Shown in pieces: positions 33,285 to 44,300 of a stretch of DNA of 64,000 nt. Within the stretch, counting starts at the first letter, position 1; the number at the start of each line of letters is the position of its first letter. Origin of the DNA: Macrostomum hystrix (Eukaryota; Platyhelminthes; Macrostomidae); NCBI GenBank assembly GCA_950097015.1, contig CATNEN010000031.1, forward strand, positions 496,001 to 560,000. Direction: 5' to 3'. Below the pieces are notes generated by a model, which was not told the DNA's origin, searched no databases, and saw only the letters and a program-made list of their open reading frames with translations. Made by a program: the position numbers and the translations under genes.

Positions 33285-33745
33285 TCCTTTGGTCACAGCC
33301 AGGACCCTCCTCCGATCCTTCAGTCACAGCCAGGACCCTCCTCCGATCCTTCAGTCACAGCCAGGACCCTTCTTCGATCCTTCAGTCACAGCCAGGACCC
33401 TCCTCTGATCCTTCAGTCACAGCCAGGACCCTCCTCCGATCCTTCAGTCACAGCCAGGACCCTCCTCCGATCCTTCAGTCACAGCCAGGACCCTCCTCCG
33501 ATCCTTCAGTCACAGCCGGGACCCTCCTCCGATCCTTCAGTCACAGCCAGGACCCTCCTCCGATCCTTCAGTCACAGCCAGGACCCTCCTCCGATCCTTC
33601 AGTCACAGCCAGGACCCTCCTCCGATCCTTCAGTCACAGCCGGGACCCTCCTCCGATCCTTCAGTCACAGCCAGGACCCTCCTCCGATCCTTCAGTCACA
33701 GCCAGGACCCTCCTCCGATCCCTACGTCACAGCCAGGCCCCATTG
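33285..33745. repeat. 31-bp minisatellite downstream of MAP2K5
   Basis: About 15 near-identical copies of CAGTCACAGCCAGGACCCTC plus CTCCGATCCTT. The open frame through it is a by-product of the repeat and is not taken as a gene. Confidence 0.9.
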
Positions 33746-34692
33746 GATAAAACTAAAATATTCAAGTGAAAATGAATTCATATTGAATTATATGTTTGTT
33801 TGTCTTAGCTAAATATATTTATATGTATTTGCCAGATTTTTTTGTGTTGATTTAGGGAATGATTATTGCCTTTTTTCTTCAGTACATTCCTTTAATATTC
33901 AGTAAATTGTTTTTTCTTAGCATTTGTATTTTAAGTATATTGTATACTCCATAACATGTATTTCTTAACCTAAGGCTGTGTTTTTTGTACATTCGATTAC
34001 TGATTCCTTACCCCTTATTGTTTCGTAAAAGTTTCGTACCCCTAATGATCTATTAGTTTAATTTCTTGATTAGATGTGCGATATGTTACTTTAAGTTAAT
34101 AGATATGCATGCATTCAAGTTTTTCTGGTACTGCACTTGGCTTTTTTAACAATTTACAATGCTACCAGTATACTGGGGTACATTCCTCAATTTAGTTACC
34201 TTTTTGTAATTAGTCATGTTTTTTTTCCGATTTTTGTTAAGATAAGTTACAACTACAATACTGCGCTAAATGGCCCCTTACTTAGAAACCTGAGATTGAG
34301 CATTACTGTTTGCGGGAGGGGCGTTTCACCCACAAGTTTTACATTCCCCAACCAATAGGTTTCATTGTTTACATGCGTCTTCACGGCCGCCTATATTTCT
34401 ATTGTTATTGGAGGAGAAAACTGTTGATAAAGATAAGAAATAAATCAGTGGATTAGATTTAAGTAAGTTGGATGACGAGGCGTATATCTGAGATATCCTA
34501 TCTCAATGCCTTGTCAATGCTATAAATAGATAATGTTTCTTATGCTATCCGTTTCCGCAGCTCAAACCGGGGCGAATTCCGGCCAACCCCGCCGACGCTT
34601 GGTTTGGCGGCGCCGAACGGGGCAGCGCGACGAATGCTGCCCCCAATCAGCCTCATTGGACGGTGGAGGACGAAGGCAAATCGAGCGAGCCA
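33746..34692. other. Intergenic DNA and ANKS3 5' flank
   Basis: It is A/T-rich up to about 34550. An acceptor-like TATCCGTTTCCGCAG ends at 34560, after which the ANKS3 reading frame is already open without an ATG until 34693. The exon therefore probably begins at 34561, with either untranslated sequence or codons from an upstream exon. Confidence 0.5.
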
Positions 34693-36414
34693 ATGGACGC
34701 CTGCACCGCGGCCAGCCTGGGCGACGCCGCCTACCTTGAGCAGGCTGTGGCCGACGGCCGGCTACCGAGAGACGCGCTGGACAAGGCGAATGCCAGCGGC
34801 TGGACGCCTTTAATGTACGCAGCCTATTTGGGCCACGAAAGCCTGGTGAGTCGATGGCGCTCCCGCTGTATTCAAATTTCTTGTCTAAGGCTTCTTATAT
34901 TCTCTTATATTCCTTATCGTATTGTATACATTGCCCAAGGTCAAGCTGCTGCTTGAAAAGTACGGCGCCTCAGTTAGCGCCACAGCCGACAAGCGACGCC
35001 GCACTGCCCTGATGCTGGCCTGCAGCTGCGGGCACCGCGCATCCGCCATAGCTTTGGCTAACGCATCATACTCCACGACTGGCGGCTCCGAGCTGCCCGA
35101 CCCGGTCGACTTGGACGGCCGCAATGCCGCTATGCACTGCGTCTTGTACGGCCAGCGTGACTGTCTGGAAGATCTCCTACTGCGCTGGCAGCGACTGCGC
35201 TCCATCTGCGGCCTGGAGCACCTGCGCCAAGCTATGCTGGGCGGTCACACAGCCACTGCGGAGCTGCTGCTGGACCGTCTCTATGGAGCCCGCGTGCCAG
35301 CCGACCTTGTCAGGCCCAATAGCGAACGAGGCCACGAGCGGCTGGTTGGCACCGACTCCAAGCGGAAGGCGCCGGCTCTGCTGCCAGCCGCGCCGCCAGC
35401 TAGCGTTGAGGCAGTGTTTGCTGAGCTCCAGCTAGCTAAGTATGCTCACCTGTTTGATGGAATGCCAATGCACGACTTTCTTCGGCTCACGGAAGATCAG
35501 GTAGGCTGCCAGTGTTGCGGCTTTCTGCTTTGTTTGTTAAAGTGTCGTGACACCCTTGTGACATAGTAACACTAAGTCATTTGAAAAATGCAGATCCCAT
35601 CCCATTTTCGTAATCTTATTGTACAAGCTTATCCTATTTGCGGGATATTTATGTACCTTCACATTTATATACAAGTGAACATAGATCTCTATTAAATTAT
35701 AGTTTAAAGGTGTGAATTAACTAAGGCTTAACTAGTTAGAAACTTAACTACTATGAAGGTTATTGGCAGAGAACTCTAACGCTCTGCCTCTCGTACCAAG
35801 GTCCCTGAGCTCGATTCCGCGGCGAGGCCACATTCATTTGGGGCGCAGCTGCGGAGAGAGGGCTTGGGGGGCTTGTCGTGCAATTTACGCCCACGAGGGC
35901 CAACCTCCAAGGCACAGTAAAAGTGTACACTGCCTGACAATACGAAAGTCAGGGCAGATGTACTGACTTCTCGCTGGCTGCAGGTCTAGTGTCACTAAAT
36001 GATGTCCCAACAGCAATTAACATTATTATTATTATTAAACTATTGACGGGGTATTTATTTACTTTGCTGAATATCCATTAACAGGTGATAGCAAGAGGCC
36101 TAACCATAATTGGACCGAAGCGCAAACTGGTGAGCTACCTGACACAGCTGAGATCAAATCAGGCGACGCAGCCACCGCCGCAGCCGCAGCTTCCGTCAGC
36201 GGACACCGCAGACAGTATCAGGCAGGCGAAAGCCAGCGCCCAGCTCCTGCAGGAGATTATCGAAGATCTGACAGCCGAGCTAGGCAAGTGTGCTCAGCCG
36301 GCTAAGGTTGAGATTTGGCTTCACAAGCTGGGAGTCACGACCAACCAGCTGCGGGCTCACTTGGACCGGGCCACCGCCTCTGGCAACTGTGGGGATAAGC
36401 ATCTGTCTAAGTAG
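34693..36414 (+). CDS. ANKS3: Ankyrin-repeat plus SAM protein, ANKS3-like
   Basis: Exons 34693-34845, 34940-35500 and 36085-36414 join in phase 0 to 347 residues from the first ATG. Ankyrin repeats show in SGWTPLMYAAYLGHESL and RTALMLACSCGHR, then a weaker DGRNAAMHCVLYGQRD. A SAM domain (about residues 210-265) is split by intron 2; its second half contains GLTIIGPKRKLVSYL, very like the ANKS3 SAM. In vertebrates ANKS3 binds ANKS6 and nephronophthisis kinases at the cilium base. The protein is about half the length of vertebrate ANKS3 (roughly 650), with fewer ankyrin repeats. The frame is open back to an acceptor at 34560, so some N-terminal codons may be missing. ANKS6 or another ankyrin/SAM protein is the alternative. 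Confidence 0.8.
35763..36037 (+). mobile_element. SINE-like repeat with (ATT)n tail, ANKS3 intron 2
   Basis: This is the best-preserved copy of the family: a tRNA-like head with GAGCTCGATTCCG as B box, then TTTGGGGCGCAGCTGCGGAG, GGCACAGTAAAAGTGTACAC, CTGACAATACGAAAGTCAGG and an ATT run at the end. It differs in sequence from the SINE at 25817. Confidence 0.7.
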
Positions 36415-37845
36415 AATCACTTATTTCTAATGAAATTTCGCCTTGTTCAAGTTTCATAGTAATCGTTGAATTAGTTGTATTGTTGTTTCATTTTTTACAA
36501 AACTTTGTTGCGTCTAGTGTCTTTTTTGCTGCATGCCAACAGTTTTTAGTTTCTCACTATCTCTTCAGCATTTCTTATTCGTTTGCACTTCCTATGAATT
36601 ATGGCGTTTATTTGACTAAGGCGCCAAGGAAAAATATTTGAAAGTAGCCTTTTACTAACGAGAAATTTAGCTTTTTTACTTTTTATACCGAACTATTATG
36701 CGCTTTACCTAGCTATATCTAGCACATCACTTCTTATTACTGCCCCAGATCACATTACCGATTAAATGTTGGACAGAACTTAAAGTGGACTGCATGGGGT
36801 TAGCAGCTCGTATAAGGATAATATAGTAGTATATTATCAGATCCACTGCATAGGACCATGACGAACTCGATAAGGATGATTACAACAACCTCGATAGGAT
36901 AAGGATGATCACGATGACCTCGATGGGATAAGGATGATTATGATTATCTCGATGGGATAAGGATAATAATGATGACCTCGATGGGATAAGGATGATAATG
37001 ATGACCACGATGGGATAAGGATAATCGCGATACCTCAATGGGATAAGGATGATCACGAGACCTCGATGGGATAAGGATGATCACGATACCTCGATGGAAT
37101 AAGGATGATTATGATGACCTCGATGGGATAAGGATGATCATGATGACCTCGATGGGATAATGATGATCACGATACCTCGATGGGATAAGGATGATCATGA
37201 TGACCTCGATGGGATAAGGATGATCATGATGACCTCGATGGGATAAGAATGGTCACAATGACGACGATAGGATAAGGACGGTCTGGATGAGATCACGATG
37301 ACATAGATAGGATAAGGACTTTTTAAAAATGAATTCTATTGGATTGGGACCCTCAAATGTAACAATTGTGACCCAGCAACATTTGCACACTGTCTTTCAT
37401 ATCTAGCTAACAAAGGCCGCTCTAAGCGGTTAGCTGTAAAAGCTATCGCTGATTTATATCATATTGCATATATAATCTGCAGTATATGCAAATATTGCTT
37501 TGAGAATTATTTCTGTTAGCGAGGTGCCAGTATTTATTTTCGTGATTCGAATTAAAAAACGACGAATTTGGTGAGCCGGCCACACAAGCTGGGTCCAGCT
37601 GCTGTTATTGTCTTATCGATTGGGTTTTGCTAAATTTTCTTTCCGTCTTTCTTTTATTAAGTCACTGCTAAGGGCAAGATAGATTGTAGAACAAGGGTTC
37701 GTGAGTGCATGAGCTTTGTTAGGAAAGTTTTTCTTGTTCATTCTAACACGTGATGAGGAGAAATAAAGGCCCACCACTAAGCAATTGAAGTATAATAGAT
37801 TTGCTGTATATATATCATATTTACGGCTTACTGTTCCGTTTCCAG
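36415..37845. other. ANKS3-IQCC intergenic DNA with array
   Basis: A 28-bp array (36850-37320) sits in A/T-rich DNA. A first exon of IQCC carrying the start codon should lie somewhere here, but I could not place it. Confidence 0.45.
36850..37320. repeat. 28-bp minisatellite
   Basis: The unit is about GATGGGATAAGGATGATCAT plus GATGACCTC, with frequent small changes, about 16 copies. Confidence 0.85.
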
Positions 37846-38670
37846 GCTACTGACGGCAGTAGTAGGCATAGTTTGCGCGAGCCTGCCCGGCTGGTGAACC
37901 TGCAGGCGGCGGTTCGGGGCTGTCTGTTTCGTCGTCGACTCACCGAGATCAACCGGCGCTATCTTGAGCTCGCTGCCGAGACCGACGGCGACACCAGCGG
38001 AAGCGCCGCTACCGCCTTTGCTGCCGCCGGTTGCCGTCACTGGACGTCGCAGTGGCAACTTCGGGAAAGAGTTGAAGCGGAAGCCAAAATGCAAGCTGAA
38101 GCGGAAGCCAAACTGCAGTCTGAAGCGGAAGCCAAACTGCAATCTGAAGCGGAAGTCAAACTGCAAGCTGAAGCGGAAGTCAAACTGCAAGCTGAAGCGG
38201 AAGCCAAACTTCAAGCTGAAGCGGAAGCCAAACTGCAAGCTGAAGCGGAAGCCAAACTGCAAGCTGAAGCGGAAGCCAAACTGCAGTCTGAAGCGGAAGC
38301 CAAACTTCAAGCTGAAGCGGAAGCCAAACTGCAAGCTGAAGCGGAAGCCAAACTGCAAGCTGAAGCGGAAGCCAAACTGCAAGCTGAAGCGGAAGCCAAA
38401 ATGCAGGCTGAAGCGGAAGCAAAAGTGTCGAGCATTTTGGACGCCGCTACCCAATGTGATTTAAACGCCGAAGACAAGGACACCAGCGGTCAAAATGGTG
38501 GCGCCGAAACAGACGACGCTGATGACAGCATCGGGTGCCTTGACGAGTCATCGCTGGCCTGTTTGCGTGAGCAGCTGCACTGGGAGCTGGTGTGGCTGGA
38601 CCAAGCCATCACCAGTAGGCGTCATTTTCTGCGCTTCCGTCGTCTGGCCGTGCAGTCCAGTCAGCAGTAG
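37846..38670 (+). CDS. IQCC: IQCC-like IQ-motif protein, 5' exon missing
   Basis: The exon begins after the acceptor CCGTTTCCAG at 37845 and runs 274 codons to a stop. It opens with an IQ motif, LQAAVRGCLFRRRL, followed by a short helix like that of human IQCC. It ends with LHWELVWLDQAITSRRHFL, which matches the second conserved block of IQCC (a WLQQAINSRKEYL-type helix). Between the two lies a run of about 14 copies of the octapeptide EAEAKLQA, encoded by a 24-bp minisatellite and expected to form a long charged helix. IQ motifs bind calmodulin or EF-hand light chains; IQCC itself is little studied. No ATG precedes the IQ motif in this exon, so an upstream coding exon must exist. Neither flank proves orthology, but both ends match. 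Confidence 0.72.
   Translation, partial: ATDGSSRHSLREPARLVNLQAAVRGCLFRRRLTEINRRYLELAAETDGDTSGSAATAFAAAGCRHWTSQWQLRERVEAEAKMQAEAEAKLQSEAEAKLQSEAEVKLQAEAEVKLQAEAEAKLQAEAEAKLQAEAEAKLQAEAEAKLQSEAEAKLQAEAEAKLQAEAEAKLQAEAEAKLQAEAEAKMQAEAEAKVSSILDAATQCDLNAEDKDTSGQNGGAETDDADDSIGCLDESSLACLREQLHWELVWLDQAITSRRHFLRFRRLAVQSSQQ
38071..38420 (+). repeat. 24-bp coding minisatellite in IQCC
   Basis: The unit GAAGCGGAAGCCAAACTGCA plus AGCT encodes AEAEAKLQ in frame, about 14 copies. Variants are AAACTT/AAAATG/GTCAAA and TCT for GCT, and all keep the helix-forming composition. Confidence 0.95.
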
Positions 38671-38846
38671 GCCATGACACATGCGCGGTTGAAGCTGGAT
38701 TTTGGTCGCCTGCAGTGTTACAAGGCTGTGATGTGTTCATATCTCTCTATTCAAACAGAAAATGAAGGCACTTTGTGATACCGTTTTTCTGTGTACAGTT
38801 AGCCTTTATTGGTGCTTTGTTAAAAGTTGTAGCTTTAATAGCTTGT

Positions 38847-38852
38847 AATAAA
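38847..38852 (+). terminator. Poly(A) signal of IQCC
   Basis: AATAAA lies about 180 bases after the IQCC stop. Confidence 0.6.
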
Positions 38853-38958
38853 TTCAACATTTTAGCACTAATTTTCTTTTTATCTTATGCCAATGGCTGA
38901 CTTTCACTTTCTTCCCATCTAAACAATCAATGGCTATAGATCAAGATAAAATCCTAGC

Positions 38959-39462
38959 TTAACATTAGGACTACCAAGCCATTTTGTCGCCCATTTTTAT
39001 ACCAAGGGGTGCGGGAATTTCCCCCCCCCCTGAAAATTTTCTTGGCAGCGCCCGAATACTAACAGCGTTGGGTGTTGTTAGTTTCCACCTGTTGTAGCCC
39101 TTGAAGGTCCAGCAGTCCGTCTGGATAAAGTTATGTGACCGGAGATGATGCAGGCACATTTGGGTGACATGCTGATAAATTTTGAAGGTCTGGCACTGTG
39201 GCGCATTGCTAACTCATGTATAGGGCTGTATGATATATTATGGGAATGGGAATGGTTTATGGGAAAAATCTGACCTTCGGCCAGAAACATAGAATATCTC
39301 GACGGTCTAAAGAGCTAGCGACATGATTCTTGTTTCAGAAGATGCGCAACAAAAGTTGGCCCGTGTTCTTGAGTTTCGTGTGCTTGGGTTGCTACTTTCG
39401 GTGCAACCTGACAAAGAGTTGTCAGGGGGATTTCCCTCCCCCTTTGTTAGTTCTACTGTTAA
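38959..39462 (-). mobile_element. TTAA-type MITE, copy B
   Basis: It is flanked exactly by TTAA on both sides (38959-38962 and 39459-39462). Read on the minus strand it matches copy A at 30210 along its length, including ACTCAAGAACACGGGCCAAC. Terminal inverted repeats are CATTAGGACTACCAAG against CAGTAGAACTAAC. It lies between IQCC and EXOSC6, ending 131 bp before the EXOSC6 start. Confidence 0.8.
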
Positions 39463-39593
39463 GAATATCTTAATACTCATCGATTATTTTATTGAACTGT
39501 GTGGGCAGAAGAGGCTAAATTCTTTAGCTAGATCTGCTTGTAAAAGACAGGAGAAACCCGATGTTGCCATTGCAGCTTCGAGGCTAAAGTACA

Positions 39594-40854
39594 ATGCCCT
39601 TGGACCGCTACCGCAACGCTGCTCTAGTCGACGGTGTCGATGTTCGCACCTTGCCACCTGTTGACGACACCGTCGCTGAGGTCTGGCGCGGGCCATTGTC
39701 CTCGTGTCTGGAGTCGCCTCCAAAGATGTGGGCTTTTCGTGGCTTGGTCTACGATGCAGCCGGCTCGGCCTACTTAGAGTCTGGCGAGACTAAAGTGCAG
39801 TGCTCCGTGCACGGACCAATGGAGCCGAAACGGTCTGTCCTGACAGACGCGGGTGCTGAGCAGTCTCGAGCCCAGCTGCAGGTGTACTACAAACTGGCTC
39901 CATTCGCTTCTAGGAGGGCCGGCCGAATTTCCTACCAACCAGATGACGCAGATAGGCGAATCGCCGTTTTCCTACAGGTGAGATCGATAAGAGACAGGTT
40001 CTTACGTACTTACTACTGTGGGGGGCGCCGCATATAGGCCGCGAGGCCTAACGCAACCCCAGGATAAGAGACAGGGAATGAGAGAGCCTACAGAAGGCAG
40101 AATGATAAAAAGCAGCCCACTGAAGGTAGAGGGATGAACAGCAGCCCACTATAGGTAGAGTGATGAACAGCAGCCCACTGAAGGTAGAGTGATGAACAGC
40201 AGCCCACTGAATGTAGAATGATGAATAGCAGCCCACTGAAGGTAGAATGATGAACAGCAGCCCACTATAGGTAGAGTGATGAACAGCAGCCCACTGAAGG
40301 TAGAATGATGAACAGCAGCCCACTGAAGGTATAATAAGGAACAGCAGCCCACGACAGACATCATTTGATCAAAATCACTTTACATGTGTTACGCTGCCCA
40401 GGAGACACTGACGTGCTGCCTTCGACTCGACCGTTTGCCGAAGTCGCGTATTGAAGTGCACTGCTTGGTGCTTGAGGACGCCGGCCATTGCCTAGCAACT
40501 ACTGTCGCTTGCGCCTGTTTAGCCCTTGTCGACGCCGGCCTAGAAATGTACGATCTGGTGGCCGCAGGCACCGTCTGTCGGCCTGTGGGTGCCGCAGACT
40601 GGCAGCAGCCAGAGCTGGTGGACGATAGTGTTGAAGTCAGCTTTGTGACGGTGGCCTACATGCGCAACCTGCGCCAGGTGGCCGGCCTGCTCATTGACGC
40701 CGCCGAGCCGCTTCAGCCCAGTGAGGCGGAAACTGCCTGCCGAATGTGCGTTGAGCCCTGCAAATTAGCGCTGGATTTCCTGCGGCGTCACCTACTGGAT
40801 GGGCTGCGGCCGGCATCGGCTGACGCGGATGGTGACGAGATAATGGAGCAGTGA
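39594..40854 (+). CDS. EXOSC6: EXOSC6 (MTR3), RNA exosome ring subunit
   Basis: Two exons, 39594-39977 and 40402-40854, join in phase 0 to 278 residues; human MTR3 has 272. The RNase PH fold is shown by GSAYLESGETKVQCSVHGP (about 57-75), APFASRRAG (about 103), RLPKSRIEVHCLVLEDAG and LALVDAGLEMYDLVAAG. The conserved block YMRNLRQVAGLL lies near the end. MTR3 pairs with RRP42 in the catalytically inactive six-subunit ring of the RNA exosome, which feeds RNA to RRP44 and RRP6 in nucleus and cytoplasm. The start ATG is the first in frame; TTGCCATTGCAG lies some 20 bases upstream. The single intron is filled by a 29-bp array. Confidence 0.92.
40095..40350. repeat. 29-bp minisatellite, EXOSC6 intron
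   Basis: The unit is AGCAGCCCACTGAAGGTAGA plus GTGATGAAC, about nine copies. Most copies hold AAGGTAGAG, which resembles a 5' splice site. Confidence 0.9.
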
Positions 40855-40962
40855 TGGGCATTGCTGCTCTGCGTGCTCATTTTGGCCCGTTTGCATTTGA
40901 TCCACGTTTAGATGAAACGCCGTGTCATATACTTGTAGTTTGGCTTTGCTTGGTTATCTGCA

Positions 40963-40968
40963 AATAAA
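40963..40968 (+). terminator. Poly(A) signal of EXOSC6
   Basis: AATAAA is about 110 bases after the stop. The rest of the gap to DHX38 (to 41317) is A/T-rich and shows nothing else. Confidence 0.65.
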
Positions 40969-41317
40969 TGCTTAGTCGTACGTCGTTTCCCAGGTCGTAT
41001 TGTTATCATTACCTTCAATAAGTTTCACTTCTGCTCTTGGGTTTCGCAGCTGCATTCAATTGATGTTTGCTTGATGGGCATAAATTTTACATATTATTAA
41101 AATCAATGAAGGCATTTCTAATTGGCCCACATTATATTTTTCCGCTTTTTTATTTGAAATTAGTAATTTCGATAACTTTTATTGATTCATCCATATATTT
41201 CATATAGCTAAGTCTTACCAAAGAATTCAAGAAAACCTTTTCGAAAAAGCCTAGATAAAATAATGAGCGGAAATTCTTCATTACCGCCTTCCAGCAACCT
41301 TATAGCGAACATTGCGC

Positions 41318-44300
41318 ATGTCAGTAGCTCCACAGCAACAGCAGCAGGATGAGGAGCAGCTGCACGATGTTCTGCCAGGCAGTCGCAACTCCGGCCAATC
41401 TGGAGGCCTGGTGATTCGCAACGGATCTGCCGGCGGCACCCGCCCGTTGGCTAACAGCGAAGCCTCTGGCGCAGGCGGCGGCATCCAATTCAGGAAGCCG
41501 GAGCGGCCGTCTCTGCTCGGCCTGGACAAGCTGGCTGCTAAGAAGCGCGAAGAAGCTGCCACGGCTGCGCCCGCCGGGCTGACTGTAAAAAAATACCGCG
41601 AATTGCGACCTGAAACGCCCGCTTCACAGCGCTCGGACGCCTTCAGCCATCCGCGCCCGGAGCTCAAAGCGCCGCGTCGACGTGAGCGAGGCATCGTCGC
41701 CGCCAGCTCTTCCTCCGGCGGCGGCGGCGGCGACGGAAGCCGGTCTGATCGCAAGCGACGCTACGATGAATGGGAGCGCGACACTTCTGCCCGTCGTGAC
41801 GCGGACGACGATTATTATCGAACGCCGAAGCATTTGAGCGCCAACGAGGCGACACCGTCGCGCGACAATTGGGAGATTGAAAGCCGAGCCGGTGGCGACA
41901 GCGGCAGCAGAGGCAGCGGTGGCTTCGAGTACACGCCGATGCCGACGCCCAGCTATAGGCGCGATCAGCGCAGTCGGGATCAAAGGCGCGACACTGACAA
42001 GAGCGAGCTGCGAAGACGCGGTGACGATCAGCAGCGGCTTCAGGATGACGAAGACTGGGAGCGAGAACAGAAGCGGCTGGATCGGTGCGTTAGGCATTGA
42101 CAACAGATTAAAAGTTTTTTATTGTTGCTCATTGTTTATTCTTATTCTGGGAACTATGGGCGACTAATTTACAAACAGTGAATTTAAGCAAAAAATTGCT
42201 TACAATCGCACGCCCGCAGACAGTGGTACCAAATGGACGAAGGCTTCGACGACGAGAACAATCCCTTCCCGGATGTGTCGCAGGAGTACGTGGAGAAGCG
42301 CGAGCGTGAGCTGCGCAAGCAGCAGCAGCAGCTGCGAAAGGGCCGGTCTGCCGCTGCTCAGCAGACCCAGAAGGACAACATGGCGTGGGAGGAGAATCGC
42401 ATGCTGCGCTCTGGCGTGGTGCAGAAAACCCAGCTGGATGATGATCTTGTGCGTTAAAATTGAGAACTGAATTTAGGTTTTATTAAAATAATATTTAGGT
42501 TTTAAGTATTAGTTTTATGCTATCTTCAAATAGCAAGCATAAATATGCTATTTAGGATATGCTGTCCCTTATTCTATCTTCAGGAGCTGCTGTCCCTTAT
42601 TCTATCTTCAGGAGCTGCTGTCCCTTATTCTATCTTCAGGAGCTGCTGTCCCTTATTCTATCTTCAGGAGCTGCTGTCCCTTATTCTATCTTCAGGAGCT
42701 GCTGTCCCTTATTCTATCTTCAGGAGCTACTGTCCCTTATTCTATCTTCAGGAGCTGCTGTCCCTTATTCTATCTTCAGGAGCTGCTGTCCCTTATTCTA
42801 TCTTCAGGAGCTGCTGTCCCTTATTCTATCTTCAGGAGCTGCTGTCCCTTATTCTATCTTCAGGAGCTACTGTCCCTTATTCTATCTTCAGGAGCTACTG
42901 TCCCTTATTCTATCTTCAGGAGCTGCTGTCCTTTTTCTCATTTCTCATTTCGAGAATTTCTCATTCTCGCACTGCTTCAAATTGTACTCAGGACGACGAA
43001 ATCGGAGCTCGAGTCCACCTGCTTGTGCGCAACATTGTGCCGCCCTTTCTGGATGGCCGCATTGTGTTCACTAGACAGCCGGAGCCAGTGGTGCCAGTGC
43101 GCGATGCCACTAGCGACATGGCCATGGTGTGCAAGAACGGCTCGGCGTTGGTGCGTGCCTGGCGCGAGCAGCGCGAACGGCGTCGCGCACAGAAGAAGGA
43201 ATGGCAGGTGGCCGGCACACGCATCGGTGACATCATGGGCGTCAAACGGCCGGAAGAGGCCGAGCGCGAGGATGAGCGCGGACTTGGCGGCGACGTCGGC
43301 GACGGCCGGTCAAGTCACACCTTTCGCGACAAAATGATGAATGACGGTGACTCGGCTTCGAAAACGCCAGAGGCTGCCAGAGCGGCCTTTGCCAAGCTGC
43401 AGCGTCAGCGAAAGTGCCTGCCTGTGTTTGCAGTGAGGCACAATCTTCTAAGAATTATCAGAGATCATCCCATTGTTGTAAGTGTGTGCTTTTGACAATG
43501 GGTCGTGTTGTCCTGTACTTTTAATCTAAATGTTTGGTCTCACATGACGCATCTTTAAGCTTAATAATAGCATGTGCGTCTCCTCACTGTACACTGTACA
43601 TGTTGAGTCCATCTGTGTATCTTAAAAAAACATTATTGAGTTAAGCAGTTTACTTTTTAGTAAAAAAAACTGATCAAATTATTCTTATATTCAACTCGTC
43701 AGGTAATTGTGGGCGAGACAGGCTGCGGCAAGACCACCCAGCTGACGCAATACCTGCACGAGGAGGGCTACACCAAGTTCGGGATGATCGGCTGCACGCA
43801 GCCACGCCGAGTAGCAGCCATGAGCGTAGCCAAGCGCGTCTCAGAGGAGTTCGGTACGGAGCTAGGCCAAAAGGTTGGCTATTCGATTCGGTTCGAGGAC
43901 TGCACCAGTCCGGACACGCTCATCAAGTACATGACCGACGGTATTCTGCTGCGCGAGTCTCTGCGCGAGCCCGACCTGGACCACTACTCCTGTCTCATAC
44001 TGGACGAGGCCCACGAGCGCTCCCTCAGCACGGATGTACTTTTGGGCCTTCTGCGCGAGATTGTACGCCGGCGCAACGATCTGCGCCTCATTGTGACCAG
44101 CGCCACAATGGACGCCGGGAAATTCTCTGCCTTCTTTGGCGACGTGCCGGTGTTCGAAATTCCTGGCCGAACCTACCCGGTCGATGTGCTGTTCTCCAAG
44201 ACTCCGGTCGAAGACTATGTGGATGCCGCAGTGAAGCAGGTCGTTCAGGTCAGGAACTTTTGGAACTGATTGCCCATTACCGTAGTTAAGCTATTACAAC

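Noticed and set aside
33239..33769. Plus-strand frame of 176 codons
   Set aside because: It is a shadow of the 31-bp array downstream of MAP2K5.
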